A stretch of 64,000 bases of DNA from Kitasatospora phosalacinea (GTDB lineage: Bacteria; Actinomycetota; Actinomycetes; Streptomycetales; Streptomycetaceae), in assembly GCF_030268885.1 (NCBI RefSeq), contig NZ_BSSA01000006.1, forward strand, positions 1-64,000. Reading direction: 5' to 3'. Positions within the stretch are counted from its first letter, which is position 1, and every line of letters starts with the position of its first letter. Shown piece after piece: positions 55,620 through 64,000 of this stretch. The notes beneath the pieces are model-generated. The model made no database searches. It saw only the letters and a program-made list of their open reading frames with translations, and was not told the origin of the DNA. The translations under genes and the position numbers were made by a program.

Positions 55620-56417
55620 ATGCTCCTCACCATCGACGTCGGCAACACCCAGACCACGCTCGGCCTGTTCGACGGCGAGGAGATCGTCGAGCACTGGCGG
55701 ATCTCCACCGACCCGCGCCGCACCGCGGACGAACTGGCCGTGCTGATGCAGGGGTTGATGGGCGCCCACCCGATCGTCTCGGCGGACGACCGGGTGGCCG
55801 GGCTGGCGATCTGCTCCTCCGTCCCGGCGGTGCTGCACGAGCTGCGCGAGGTGACCCGCCGCTACTACGGGGACGTCCCCGCGGTGATCGTCGAGCCGGG
55901 CGTGAAGACCGGCGTGCACGTGCTGATGGACAACCCGAAGGAGGTCGGCGCGGACCGGATCGTCAACGCGCTGGCCGCCAACCACCTGTACGGCGGCCCG
56001 TGCATCGTGGTCGACTTCGGCACCGCCACCACCTTCGACGCGATCAACGCCCGCGGCGACTACGTGGGCGGCGCGATCGCCCCGGGCATCGAGATCTCGG
56101 TGGACGCCCTGGGCGGCCGCACCGCGATGCTCCGCAAGATCGAGCTGGCCCGCCCGCGCAACGTGATCGGCAAGAACACCGTGGAGGGCATGCAGTCCGG
56201 CATCCTGTACGGCTTCGCCGGGCAGGTCGACGGCCTGGTCAACCGGATGGCCAAGGAGCTCGCCAAGGACCCGAACGACGTCCAGGTGATCGCCACCGGC
56301 GGGCTGGCCCCGCTGGTGCTGGGCGAGGCCGACTCGATCGACGTGCACGAGCCCTGGCTGACCCTGATCGGCCTGCGCCTGATCTTCGAGCGCAACCGCC
56401 CGGCCACCGCCGCCTGA
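55620..56417 (+). CDS. coaX: Type III pantothenate kinase
   Basis: 265 aa. ATP-dependent phosphorylation of pantothenate, the first step to CoA, in a form not inhibited by CoA and requiring a monovalent cation. TIDVGNTQTTLGLFDG, GADRIVNALAA and CIVVDFGTATTFDAIN are the ASKHA motifs, and GGAIAPGIEISVDAL follows. Closes the pantothenate/NAD operon, 23 bp after nadC. ATG start with GAAGCAGAAA upstream. Confidence 0.95.
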   Translation: MLLTIDVGNTQTTLGLFDGEEIVEHWRISTDPRRTADELAVLMQGLMGAHPIVSADDRVAGLAICSSVPAVLHELREVTRRYYGDVPAVIVEPGVKTGVHVLMDNPKEVGADRIVNALAANHLYGGPCIVVDFGTATTFDAINARGDYVGGAIAPGIEISVDALGGRTAMLRKIELARPRNVIGKNTVEGMQSGILYGFAGQVDGLVNRMAKELAKDPNDVQVIATGGLAPLVLGEADSIDVHEPWLTLIGLRLIFERNRPATAA

Positions 56418-56579
56418 CGCCCCGTCGGCCCCCGGGCCCCGGCCCCCTCGGACGGGGGTCCGGGGCCCGTCGCGTCCCTCCACCGCAGCTCGGGAGCGAA
56501 TGCACCATCTCATAGGCCAATCGGGACAAACACGTCCTCAATCGCCATAAGTCGGACGTACGCCACGTACTGTCGACCC

Positions 56580-57278
56580 ATGCCAACGCCACACGGATCG
56601 CGCGGCGGCATGGCCTTCAGCGCCGACGAAGTCCGGGTGCTGCGCCGTGTCCTCGCCCAAGCCCTCTACCCGGCCGCCCCCGACCGGCTCCCGGCGCCCG
56701 CCGCGGCCGTCGAACTGTGGGCGGAGGACGTCCAGGACGCGCTTCGGCTCACCGAGGCGATCGACGAGGCGGTCCAGGAGGGCGGGCGGCTGCGCGCCTT
56801 CATGCTCACCGACCTGACCCGCTACCGCGCCGCCCTGCCCGGCAGCGCCCGGGGCTACCTGGACCGCCTGGAGGAGGCCGTCACCGACGGCTACCTGCCC
56901 ACCGCCGAGGACCTGTCGGCGCTGCGCTCACTGTCCCGCCAGCCGTGCGGACCGCACGAACGGGCCCGCCGCTCCCGGCTCGCCGGACGCTGCCACGCGC
57001 TCGCCGAGGCCGAGGTTCGCGAGCGGCTCTCCCTCGGCTCCGGACAGCGGCACCTCGCCGCGGTGCCCAGCCCCGCGCCCGAACCCCAGCCCGCCACCCC
57101 AGTTGGAGGACGGTTCCCGATGAGCGACCAGCAATCCCAGCCCCCCGCCGACCGCCCCCGTCCCCGCCGGATGCCCACCCCCGCCGAACTCTTCGGCCGC
57201 CGCTCCCGCCCGGCCCCCCACCAGGACCCCCCGGACGACGAGAACCGCCCGGAACTCGCCACCGGCACCGACGGCTGA
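56580..57278 (+). CDS. Conserved actinobacterial protein of unknown function
   Basis: 232 aa. A helical N-terminal half (FSADEVRVLRRVLAQALYP to GHRRTAEDLSALRSLSRQPC, residues 12-120) and a disordered Pro/Arg-rich C-terminal half. No domain recognised and no membrane segment. The ATG follows a TACTGT hexamer by about 8 nt with no ribosome-binding site, so a leaderless transcript is likely. Ends at a strong terminator. Confidence 0.65.
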   Translation: MPTPHGSRGGMAFSADEVRVLRRVLAQALYPAAPDRLPAPAAAVELWAEDVQDALRLTEAIDEAVQEGGRLRAFMLTDLTRYRAALPGSARGYLDRLEEAVTDGYLPTAEDLSALRSLSRQPCGPHERARRSRLAGRCHALAEAEVRERLSLGSGQRHLAAVPSPAPEPQPATPVGGRFPMSDQQSQPPADRPRPRRMPTPAELFGRRSRPAPHQDPPDDENRPELATGTDG

Positions 57279-57294
57279 CGCCCCGTCACCCCGC

Positions 57295-57321
57295 GGGCCC
57301 CCTCCGCTCCGGAGGGGGCCC
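57295..57321 (+). terminator. Terminator hairpin followed by a T-rich stretch
   Basis: GGGCCCCCTCC (57295-57305) pairs exactly with 57311-57321; CCCCTTTGG follows within 10 bp. Confidence 0.7.
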
Positions 57322-57468
57322 GACCCCTTTGGTAAAAATTCGGCAAAACTTCGATCTGATACGAACCTCCCTGCCCCGAAGTGTCCGGTTCGAGCACCCT
57401 CGGTGGCCGGAACCCGACCCTAGGGTCTTCCCGCACACACCGTGCACACGGAACCCTTTGGGGGGATC

Positions 57469-59136
57469 ATGCGCACCTCGCGCTCCCGTTCGCTCGGGCT
57501 GGCCACCACCCTGGCCGCGCTCGCCCTGGGCGGCGCCGTCGCCCCGGCCGCCCACGCGGCCGACAGCACGCTGAAGATCGAGGCCCCCGACGCCGTCGCG
57601 GTCGACCCGCACTCCACGGCCCCGGACCACAGCAGCGACTCGACCCGGGTCCACCTGGACCTGACGCTCTCCAACGCCCCGATGAGCGCCATGGGCAAGG
57701 TCACCGTCGACCTGGCCCCGCTGCAGGGCATCGCCTCGGTCTCGGTCCTGTCCCACGGCTGCACCACCTCCGGGCAGGTGCTGACCTGCGACGCGATGTC
57801 GATGTACGGCGGCAAGCAGGGCCTGGACCTCTACCTGTACGGCCCCGACGCCGCCAAGCCCGCGGGCAGCTCCGCCGTCCTGCACACCACCGCGGTGTTC
57901 AACGGCGCGACCGCCTCCGCCGACACCAAGGTGACCCTCGGCGGCAGCAACCTGGTGGGCGAGGAGCTCCCGACCAACCGGGACCTCAAGCCCGGCGACA
58001 CCTGGACTCCGGAACTCAAGATCACCAACAAGGGCCAGCTCCCCGCCTCCCAGCTCTACCTGACCTTCACCGGCGGGATGGAGCTCACCTTCCTGCCGCA
58101 GTTCTCCAACTGCCAGTACTCCACCAAGGGCGACATCCAGATCTGCACCGTCCACACGGCGGTGGAGCCCGGCGAGACGGTCACGCTGTCCCCGATCGGC
58201 TTCAAGGTCGGCTCCGACGCGTACTACTCGTACGAGGACGTCCAGGTCACCACGACCGCACCGGACCTGAGCGGCTGGCTGGGCCAGTTCCACTTCGTCC
58301 CGGGGCAGTCCTCCGCCAAGCTGACCGTCGTCGGCAAGCCGGACAACAGCACCCCCAACGGGGTGATCGACTTCGAGCGCGGCAACTACCTCAGCCTGCA
58401 GGCGACCGTCCCGAACACCGCGGACTTCGCCGCCACCGGTAGCTGGGCGCCCGAAGCGGGCAAGCAGCAGGGCAAGTTGACCGTCGGCCTGGTCAACAAC
58501 GGCCCGGCGTCGATCGACTGGCGCAGCGGCACCCACCCGGCCGACGTCCGGGTGGACCTGCCCGCGCAGGCCAAGGTCCTGCAGAAGCCGGACAACTGCC
58601 GCCCGGCCAGCACGGACCCCGCGGTCAACGCCTTCACCTGCTCGACCACGCCCTACGTCAAGAACGGCTACCGGGCCTCCTTCGACTTCACCGTCCAGGC
58701 CGACCCGGCGGCGAAGCTCTCCGCCGTGGTGACCCTGCCCTCGCTGGGCGAGGACAACCAGGAGAGCGGCAAGCCCTGGGACCACAACAAGGCCAACGAC
58801 GTGGTGACCGTCGCCCTCGGCGGCGAGGCCTCCACCGGCACGCCGTCCCCGCAGCCGAGCCCCTCGACCGGCACCGGGACCGGCGGCACCGACCCGTCCG
58901 CCTCCCCCGCGCCCGCCCCGAGCAGCTCGTCGGCCGCGCCCTCGCCGAGCGCGAGCACGAGCCGGAACGGCACCGGTGGCACCACCGGCGGAACCACCGG
59001 CGGCACCGGCAGCCTGGCCTCCACCGGTGGCGGCCAGGGCAGCGGCACCGTGCTCGCCCTGGGCATCGGCGCCATCGCGCTGGGCGGCGGCGTGGTCCTC
59101 GTCACCCGCCGTCGCAAGGCCGGCGCACAGCAGTGA
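57469..59136 (+). CDS. Secreted cell-wall-anchored (LAXTG) protein
   Basis: 555 aa. Signal peptide 1-31 (LATTLAALALGGAVAPAAHA|A), then two or three beta-rich modules with paired cysteines (HGCTTSGQVLTC, NCQYST...QICTV, NCRPAST...FTCS) resembling DUF11-like or invasin-type extracellular repeats, a Thr/Ser/Pro linker, and a sortase signal LASTG followed by a hydrophobic segment and RRRKAG. LAXTG fits class E sortases of actinomycetes. Start chosen at the ATG with GGGGGG upstream. The 190-bp region before it is AT-rich. Ends at a palindromic terminator. Confidence 0.83.
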   Translation: MRTSRSRSLGLATTLAALALGGAVAPAAHAADSTLKIEAPDAVAVDPHSTAPDHSSDSTRVHLDLTLSNAPMSAMGKVTVDLAPLQGIASVSVLSHGCTTSGQVLTCDAMSMYGGKQGLDLYLYGPDAAKPAGSSAVLHTTAVFNGATASADTKVTLGGSNLVGEELPTNRDLKPGDTWTPELKITNKGQLPASQLYLTFTGGMELTFLPQFSNCQYSTKGDIQICTVHTAVEPGETVTLSPIGFKVGSDAYYSYEDVQVTTTAPDLSGWLGQFHFVPGQSSAKLTVVGKPDNSTPNGVIDFERGNYLSLQATVPNTADFAATGSWAPEAGKQQGKLTVGLVNNGPASIDWRSGTHPADVRVDLPAQAKVLQKPDNCRPASTDPAVNAFTCSTTPYVKNGYRASFDFTVQADPAAKLSAVVTLPSLGEDNQESGKPWDHNKANDVVTVALGGEASTGTPSPQPSPSTGTGTGGTDPSASPAPAPSSSSAAPSPSASTSRNGTGGTTGGTTGGTGSLASTGGGQGSGTVLALGIGAIALGGGVVLVTRRRKAGAQQ

Positions 59137-59141
59137 CCTCC

Positions 59142-59183
59142 CCGGTGCCCCGGGCCGCCCGCACGGGCGCCCCGGGGCACCGG
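59142..59183 (+). terminator. Terminator after the LAXTG protein gene
   Basis: CCGGTGCCCCGGG (59142-59154) pairs exactly with 59171-59183; the 16-nt loop can pair further internally. Confidence 0.65.
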
Positions 59184-59250
59184 CGCGTCCGGGGCCGCCA
59201 CCCGGATATCCCGTGGCGGAGCAGGCCGTGAGGCTGGCTACCCTGGTGGG

Positions 59251-60855
59251 GTGAGCGATCAGAGCACCCTTCCCGCGACCGACGACCTCCCCGAGCAGAT
59301 GCGCGTCCGGCGCGAGAAGCTGGACCGGCTCCGGGCGGCCGGCATCGACCCGTACCCGGTCGGTTTCCCCCGCACCACCACCATCGCCGAGCTGCGCGAG
59401 AAGCACCCCGACCTGGCCCCGGACACCGCCACCGGCGAGCGGGTCGGCGTCACCGGCCGGGTGGTCCTGGCCCGCACCGGCGGCAAGCTCTGCTTCGCCA
59501 CGCTGCGCGACGGCTCCGGCGACCTCCAGGTGATGCTCTCCCTGGACAAGCTGGGTGCGGAGCGGCTGGCCGCCTGGAAGGGCGACATCGACCTCGGCGA
59601 CCAGGTCGGCGTCGAGGGCGAGGTGATCACCTCCAAGCGCGGCGAGCTCAGCGTGATGGTCGACCGCTGGGAGCTCACCGCGAAGTGCCTGCGCCCGCTG
59701 CCCGACAAGCACAAGGGCCTGAGCGACCCGGAGGCCCGGGTCCGCCAGCGCTACGTGGACCTGATCGTGAACCCCGAGGCGCGCGAGATGCTGCAGCTGC
59801 GCACCAAGGTGATCCGCTCGATCCGCCGCACCTACGAGGACCGCGGCTACCTCGAGGTCGAGACCCCGATGCTGCAGCCGATCCACGGCGGCGCCAACGC
59901 CCGCCCGTTCAAGACCCACATCAACGCGTACGACATCGAGCTGTACCTGCGCATCGCCACCGAGCTGTACCTCAAGCGCCTGGTGGTCGGCGGCGCCGAG
60001 AAGGTCTTCGAGATCAACCGGAACTTCCGCAACGAGGGCGCGGACGCCACCCACAACCCGGAGTTCACCGCCCTGGAGTCGTACGAGGCGTACGGCGACT
60101 ACGACACCCAGGCCGAGCTGATCCGGGCGATCATCGTCAACGCCGCCCGGGACGCGCTGGGCACCACCGTGGTCAAGGGCGTCGGCCCGGACGGCACCGA
60201 GCACGAGATCGACCTGGCCGAGCCCTGGGAGGAGGTCTCGGTCTACCCGGGCATCTCCGCGCACCTGGGCACCGAGGTCACCCCCGCCACCTCCGTCGAG
60301 GAGCTGCGTGCGCTGGCCGCCGAGCACGACCTGGACCAGTACCTGGACCCGAACTGGGACCACGGCCAGATCGTCCTGGAGCTGATCGAGCGCCTGCTGG
60401 AGCACCACGCGATCAAGCCGACCTTCATCAAGGACTACCCGACCTCGGTCTCCCCGCTGACCCGGCAGCACCGCTCGATCGAGGGCGTCGCGGAGAAGTG
60501 GGACCTGGTGATCTTCGGCACCGAGATCGGCACCGCCTACTCCGAGCTGATCGACCCGGTCGAGCAGCGCGCCCGGCTGACCGCGCAGTCCCTGCTGGCG
60601 GCCGGCGGCGACGTCGAGGCGATGCAGCTGGACGAGGACTTCCTGCGCGCCCTGGAGTACGCGATGCCGCCCACCGGCGGCCTCGGCCTGGGCGTGGACC
60701 GCCTGATCATGCTGCTCACCGGCAAGAACATCCGCGAGACGGTGCTCTTCCCGCTGGTGAAGCCGGAGAAGGCCGAGAAGGCCGAGAAGAGCGAGAAGGC
60801 CGCGAAGAGCGGGCAGCCCGTCGGGGCGGCCGAGTCCGACACCACCGAGGAGTAA
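59251..60855 (+). CDS. lysS: Lysyl-tRNA synthetase (class II)
   Basis: 534 aa. OB-fold anticodon domain (GVTGRVVLARTGGKLCFATL) and class II catalytic domain: motif 1 EVETPMLQPIHGGANARPF, motif 2 FEINRNFRNEG and motif 3 GGLGLGVDRLIMLLTG. The tail has Lys/Glu repeats (EKAEKAEKSEKAAKSG) longer than usual. GTG start follows TACCCT by a few bases, with GGTGGG rather than a clear ribosome-binding site. Followed immediately by a small membrane protein gene. Confidence 0.95.
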   Translation: MSDQSTLPATDDLPEQMRVRREKLDRLRAAGIDPYPVGFPRTTTIAELREKHPDLAPDTATGERVGVTGRVVLARTGGKLCFATLRDGSGDLQVMLSLDKLGAERLAAWKGDIDLGDQVGVEGEVITSKRGELSVMVDRWELTAKCLRPLPDKHKGLSDPEARVRQRYVDLIVNPEAREMLQLRTKVIRSIRRTYEDRGYLEVETPMLQPIHGGANARPFKTHINAYDIELYLRIATELYLKRLVVGGAEKVFEINRNFRNEGADATHNPEFTALESYEAYGDYDTQAELIRAIIVNAARDALGTTVVKGVGPDGTEHEIDLAEPWEEVSVYPGISAHLGTEVTPATSVEELRALAAEHDLDQYLDPNWDHGQIVLELIERLLEHHAIKPTFIKDYPTSVSPLTRQHRSIEGVAEKWDLVIFGTEIGTAYSELIDPVEQRARLTAQSLLAAGGDVEAMQLDEDFLRALEYAMPPTGGLGLGVDRLIMLLTGKNIRETVLFPLVKPEKAEKAEKSEKAAKSGQPVGAAESDTTEE

Positions 60856-60857
60856 CC

Positions 60858-61010
60858 GTGGAGTACGTCAGCGCGATCGTCCCGCCGCTGGTCATGGCGG
60901 TCGGTTTCGCCTTCCTGGTGCGGGCCATCATCCGCAGCCAGGGCGGCGCCCAGAAGGCGAAGGAGGACGCCGCGGCCGAGGCCATGGCCGCGCGTTCCGC
61001 CGCCGAATAG
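60858..61010 (+). CDS. Small single-pass membrane protein
   Basis: 50 aa. EYVSAIVPPLVMAVGFAFLVRAII is a membrane helix, followed by a charged Ala/Glu-rich tail (GGAQKAKEDAAAEAMAARSAAE). GTG start 2 bp after the lysS stop, so it is translated with lysS. Conserved at this place in related actinomycetes; function unknown. Confidence 0.8.
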   Translation: MEYVSAIVPPLVMAVGFAFLVRAIIRSQGGAQKAKEDAAAEAMAARSAAE

Positions 61011-61018
61011 CGGCCACC

Positions 61019-61062
61019 GCGGCGGCGCGCCGTTCCCCCTCCGGGGAGCGGCGCGCCGCCGC
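61019..61062 (+). terminator. 20-bp terminator hairpin after the lysS operon
   Basis: Arms 61019-61038 and 61043-61062 pair with one G-T type mismatch around a 4-nt loop; GTTTGACGTTT follows. Confidence 0.75.
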
Positions 61063-61113
61063 GTTTGACGTTTGCCGCCATTTGTCCGCATCGGTCCTAT
61101 CCTTGGCGGCACT

Positions 61114-61506
61114 ATGGTGCGGCAACTCGGAGAACTCGAGAACGACATCATGACCCGGGTGTGGCAGTGGAACCGCCCGGTCACGGTTCGGGAGGTTCTG
61201 CAGGATCTGCGGTCGGAACGCGAAATCGCCTACACCACCGTGATGACGGTGCTGGACAAGCTCCACCGAAAGGGCTGGGTGCGCCGCGAGCGCGCGGGGC
61301 GCGCGTACCGATATGAACCGGTCTCCTCCCGGGAGGCGTACACCGCCGCGCTGATGAACGACGCGTGGGCGACGAGCGACAATCCGGCCGCGGCCCTGGT
61401 GCACTTCTTCGGGATGATGTCGCCGGAACAGCGCGAGTGGCTGCGCGACGCACTGCGGGTGGCGGGCGCCGATACCGAGGAGACCGGGCCGCCCGCGGCA
61501 CGATAA
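61114..61506 (+). CDS. BlaI/MecI/CopY-family transcriptional regulator
   Basis: 130 aa. Winged helix LGELENDIMTRVWQWNRPVTVREVLQDL, with ERE IAYTTVMTVLDKLHRKGWVRRERAGRAYRYEPVSS as recognition helix and wing. The C-terminal part is a helical dimer region. No BlaR-type sensor protease gene is adjacent, so its inducer is unknown. TATCCT lies 10 bp before the ATG with no ribosome-binding site, suggesting a leaderless start. A GTG one codon on is an alternative. Confidence 0.88.
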   Translation: MVRQLGELENDIMTRVWQWNRPVTVREVLQDLRSEREIAYTTVMTVLDKLHRKGWVRRERAGRAYRYEPVSSREAYTAALMNDAWATSDNPAAALVHFFGMMSPEQREWLRDALRVAGADTEETGPPAAR

Positions 61507-61517
61507 CGTTCCCCGGC

Positions 61518-62045
61518 ATGGAGGTCACCATCCGCCGTGCGCGGACCACCGACGTGCGCGCCATCCGCCGGCTCATCGACACCTACTCCCGGAACGGGAT
61601 TCTGCTCGACAAGCCGACCGTCACGCTGTTCGAATCCGTCCAGGAGTTCTGGGTGGCCGAACGCGACGAGGACGGCCGGGTGGTGGCCTGCGGGGCGCTC
61701 CACGTGATGTGGGAGGACCTCGCCGAGGTGCGCACCCTCGCGGTGGACCCGGTCTGCAAGGGGCTCGGCATCGGGCACCAGCTGCTGGACAAGCTGCTGG
61801 AGACCGCGCGCTGGCTCGGCGTCCGTCGGATTTTCTGCCTGACGTTCGAGGTGCCGTTCTTCTCGAAACACGGCTTCGTGGAGATCGGCGAAAACGACGA
61901 TCGTACGGCAGACCCCGCCGCCGTGGCCACGGAAGTCTATGAAGAACTCCTGCGCTCGTACGACGAAGGCGTCGCCGAGTTCCTCGACCTGGAGCGGGTG
62001 AAGCCGAACACGCTGGGCAACTCGCGGATGCTGCTGCACCTGTGA
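61518..62045 (+). CDS. argA: Amino-acid N-acetyltransferase, short ArgA type (GNAT)
   Basis: 175 aa. Acetylates glutamate to start arginine synthesis. A single GNAT domain: VTIRRARTTDVRAIRRLIDTY, EDLAEVRTLAVDP, the acetyl-CoA loop CKGLGIGHQLLDKLL, and CLTFEVPFFSKHGF. The length and sequence match the short actinobacterial N-acetylglutamate synthase (M. tuberculosis Rv2747). Lies 11 bp after the BlaI-type regulator gene, so they may be co-transcribed. Confidence 0.88.
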   Translation: MEVTIRRARTTDVRAIRRLIDTYSRNGILLDKPTVTLFESVQEFWVAERDEDGRVVACGALHVMWEDLAEVRTLAVDPVCKGLGIGHQLLDKLLETARWLGVRRIFCLTFEVPFFSKHGFVEIGENDDRTADPAAVATEVYEELLRSYDEGVAEFLDLERVKPNTLGNSRMLLHL

Positions 62046-62149
62046 GTCATGCCCGGCGGCGCGACCTGCGACACAGGGGTTTGTGTTTTCCGGTGAAAGG
62101 CGCTTTCCTTTCTCTAGGCAATGGATCGTTATCGCGGAAAGGGAAGCCC

Positions 62150-62509
62150 GTGGCACAGAGGGTTCAGGTCATTCTGGAAGACGATCTCGACGGCGGATCC
62201 GCGGACGAGACGGTGACGTTCGCCCTGGACGGCGTGGCCTACGAGATCGACCTGAAGAGCGACAACGCGGAGAAGCTGCGCGTCCTGCTCGCCCCGTACG
62301 TCGAGAAGGGCCGCAAGCAGAGCGGCCGGCTGACCGCCCCGCGGCGCGGCGGCAGCGGCGGACGGAGCTCCGGGCGGGCCGCCTCGGCCGGTCAGGCCGA
62401 CACCGCCAAGATCCGCACCTGGGCGAAGGAGAACGGCCACGCGGTCAACGACCGCGGCCGCGTCCCGAGCAACGTGCGCGAGGCGTACGAGCGGGCCCAC
62501 GCCTCCTGA
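62150..62509 (+). CDS. lsr2: Lsr2 nucleoid-associated protein
   Basis: 119 aa. Xenogeneic silencer that bridges AT-rich DNA in actinobacteria. The N-terminal dimerisation domain is MAQRVQVILEDDLDGGSADETV with FALDGVAYEIDLKSDNAEKL, and the C-terminal DNA-binding domain has the RGR hook in HAVNDRGRVPSNVREAYERA. A basic Gly/Ser linker joins them. GTG start with AAAGGGAA upstream. The 104-bp gap upstream is AT-rich. Confidence 0.95.
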   Translation: MAQRVQVILEDDLDGGSADETVTFALDGVAYEIDLKSDNAEKLRVLLAPYVEKGRKQSGRLTAPRRGGSGGRSSGRAASAGQADTAKIRTWAKENGHAVNDRGRVPSNVREAYERAHAS

Positions 62510-62522
62510 GCCCGCGCGGCTC

Positions 62523-62954
62523 TCAGCGGGCGGGCGGCAGGCCCAGCCGTTCCCGCGCGCAGGCGTCCGCCAGCGCGTCCAGCAGGCGGAGCAGGTCGGG
62601 CGAGCGCAGGTCCAGGGCGGGGCGTACGGTCCCGGCCCGCAGCCAGTCGGCGCTCCGCGGTTCGGGCACCCGGGGGTTCCCCGGGTGCGCCGCGCCCGTT
62701 CCGATCGGCAGCCGCAGCTCCGGCCCCCAGCCGAGCCAGCGGAGCAGTTCGGGCACCGGCTCGGCGGCCCCGGGGGCGAGCAGGAAGGCCGCCCGGTCGG
62801 CCCGCCGCAGCACCGGCCCGGTGCGGTGCCCGAGGCGCTCCAGGCGGCCCAGCGCGGCCCGGGCGGGCCCCAGCGGGGCGGTCACCCGGTCCGACCCGCG
62901 CCAGAGCGCGGCCGCGGGCGGTGCGGCCGGGGCGAGCGGCGGCGGACGGGTCAC
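62523..62954 (-). CDS. SCO3374-type conserved protein, unknown function
   Basis: 143 aa. Rich in Arg, Pro and Leu, with no membrane segment. I recognise it as the streptomycete gene usually found between lsr2 and clpC, named after SCO3374, whose function is not known. Features: LGRLERLGHRTGPVLRRADRAAFLL, LLRWLGWGPELRLPIGTG, and a helical C-terminus. Convergent with lsr2, with stops 14 bp apart, and divergent from clpC. Confidence 0.7.
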   Translation of the reverse strand: MTRPPPLAPAAPPAAALWRGSDRVTAPLGPARAALGRLERLGHRTGPVLRRADRAAFLLAPGAAEPVPELLRWLGWGPELRLPIGTGAAHPGNPRVPEPRSADWLRAGTVRPALDLRSPDLLRLLDALADACARERLGLPPAR

Positions 62955-63420
62955 GACCTGTGCAACGCTGGAGGGGCCGGGCGGTCACGCGACCGCCACC
63001 GGTACGGCGGTACGCCGCCCGCGACCGACCTGATGTTCCGTCACCCCGCGGACCGGGTCGGCGGACTTCTCGCCAGGCGAACAAGCACCCCGCGGAAACC
63101 GCGCGAAACCCGCCGGATTACCGGGTATGAATGCTGGTGGACGGGGTCTTCGGAGCCCGGACGCAGCACGTCGCGGGGTCGGTCAGCCGGTTCCACCGAA
63201 CCGTGTTCGCCGTTGGCGTAGCGGGATCCGGTGCATCGGGCCCGCCGCTGGGAACACCGTCTCCCAGCATCAGGTTGGGAAAGGTGTCGGCTGGTCGCGC
63301 AGCATGTTGCTCCCGCTCCGCGGGAGTTCCGTAGCCGCGCTGCTGAGCGGGACTAGCATGCGGAAGGACAGGGCGGGGACGGCCCCCGAACTGACCGACC
63401 GCTCTGAGGAGCGATTAACG
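62955..63420. promoter_or_regulatory. clpC upstream region
   Basis: 466 bp without a credible gene. Contents: GGCGGTC-N4-GACCGCC (62978-62995); a CTCGCC/GGCGAAC palindrome at 63068-63083 like a ClgR site; GCTGGGA/TCCCAGC (63247-63253 and 63262-63268) and CTCCCGC-TCC-GCGGGAG (63310-63326) hairpins that would lie in the leader; and TAGCAT near 63354-63359 as a possible -10. GAGGAG lies 7-12 bp before the clpC start. Confidence 0.55.
63068..63083. promoter_or_regulatory. Candidate ClgR-binding palindrome
   Basis: TCTCGCCAGGCGAACA is an imperfect palindrome built on CGCC-A-GGCG. ClgR activates clpC and clpP genes in Streptomyces through GTTCGC-type inverted sites; the match is partial, so it is only a candidate. 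Confidence 0.4.
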
Positions 63421-64000
63421 ATGTTCGAGAGGTTCACCGACCGCGCGCGGCGGGTTGTCGTCCTGGCACAGGAAGAAGCCCGGATGCTCAACCACAACTA
63501 CATCGGCACCGAGCACATCCTCCTGGGCCTGATCCATGAGGGCGAGGGTGTCGCCGCAAAGGCGCTGGAGAGCCTCGGCATCTCGCTCGAGGCGGTCCGC
63601 CAGCAGGTCGAGGAGATCATCGGCCAGGGCCAGCAGGCCCCGTCCGGCCACATCCCCTTCACCCCCCGGGCGAAGAAGGTCCTGGAGCTGTCGCTCCGCG
63701 AGGCCCTCCAGCTCGGCCACAACTACATCGGCACCGAGCACATCCTGCTCGGCCTGATCCGCGAGGGCGAGGGCGTCGCCGCCCAGGTCCTGGTGAAGCT
63801 CGGCGCCGACCTGAACCGGGTGCGCCAGCAGGTGATCCAGCTGCTGTCCGGCTACCAGGCCGGCAGCGGCAAGGAGTCCGCCACGGCCGGCGGCCCGGCC
63901 GAGGGCACCCCGTCCACCTCCCTGGTGCTCGACCAGTTCGGCCGCAACCTGACGCAGGCCGCCCGCGAGGCCAAGCTCGACCCGGTGATCGGGCGCGAGA
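63421..64000 (+). CDS. clpC: Clp protease ATP-binding subunit ClpC, 5' part only
   Basis: Continues past the window edge; 193 residues are visible. The N-terminal domain contains two Clp_N repeats ([19 protein letters not shown]..., and [30 protein letters not shown]) with the shared [13 protein letters not shown] motif, the binding site for adaptors and arginine-phosphate marks. The linker and the start of the first AAA+ domain ([24 protein letters not shown]) follow. ClpC unfolds substrates for ClpP. ATG start with GAGGAG upstream; possibly ClgR-controlled. Confidence 0.97.
   Translation, partial: MFERFTDRARRVVVLAQEEARMLNHNYIGTEHILLGLIHEGEGVAAKALESLGISLEAVRQQVEEIIGQGQQAPSGHIPFTPRAKKVLELSLREALQLGHNYIGTEHILLGLIREGEGVAAQVLVKLGADLNRVRQQVIQLLSGYQAGSGKESATAGGPAEGTPSTSLVLDQFGRNLTQAAREAKLDPVIGRE

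Noticed and set aside
57380..57420. GGTTCGAGC resembling a tRNA T-arm
   Set aside because: No acceptor stem or anticodon arm can be formed around it.

Overview
This is a GC-rich (roughly 73% by eye) actinobacterial chromosome segment that belongs to a Streptomyces or Kitasatospora type organism (Streptomycetaceae). The evidence is a bldN-rsbN developmental sigma/anti-sigma pair, three chaplins, two rodlin-type proteins, the rex-hemA-hemC-hemD-hemB block, the panC-panD-nadB-nadC-coaX block and a lysS-argA-lsr2-clpC end. Most of it is core, vertically inherited DNA in an order typical of the family. I found no tRNA, rRNA, CRISPR array, IS element or prophage.

Layout. 0.1-7 kb: alkyl sulfatase, a HutC-type GntR regulator with TCTAGA operators, a small anti-sigma type ATPase, a GlcNAc-kinase-like protein, a DUF4291 protein and a secreted GDSL hydrolase with a ricin-type lectin tail. 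7-11.4 kb: an aerial-surface cluster of three short chaplins, two rodlin-like proteins and three unassigned small exported proteins, divided by very strong palindromic terminators. 11.4-18.7 kb: haem biosynthesis (hemB, hemD, hemC, hemA, rex) with a Rex operator, then an exonuclease and a glutaredoxin-like protein. 18.7-25.4 kb: HAD phosphatase, bldN, rsbN, acyltransferase, epimerase, ribosomal protein bS22 and a BldC-like DNA-binding protein. 25.4-40 kb: acuC with a conserved partner, a patch of accessory genes (HTH/zinc-ribbon protein, orphan Phd antitoxin, ArsR/VOC pair, MFS exporter), proC, membrane proteins, ilvD, a methyltransferase, a TIM-barrel protein and a Ppx/GppA phosphatase. 40-45 kb: an accessory conflict locus encoding a WXG100-like helper, a 1078-aa polymorphic toxin with a papain-like glutamine deamidase tip, and a composite SUKH-4 immunity protein. 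45-52 kb: a cysteine-rich protein, a stand-alone nuoD preceded by an NDUFAF7/MidA-like methyltransferase, and a two-component system. 50-56.4 kb: the pantothenate/NAD/CoA operon. 56.5-64 kb: a secreted LAXTG protein, lysS, a BlaI-type regulator, argA, lsr2 and the 5' part of clpC.

How the genes work together. BldN in Streptomyces directs chaplin and rodlin transcription and is held by RsbN. Here regulator and structural genes lie about 9 kb apart, and similar CGYAAC/CGTTGG promoter elements appear before a chaplin, before the first rodlin and before rsbN, consistent with one small developmental regulon including the sigma factor's own feedback loop. Rex links haem synthesis to NADH/NAD+. The pan/nad/coaX genes supply CoA and NAD. 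The most interesting accessory system is the WXG/papain-like toxin/SUKH-4 operon. A second unusual pairing is the lone NuoD gene next to a homologue of the methyltransferase that modifies its mitochondrial counterpart.
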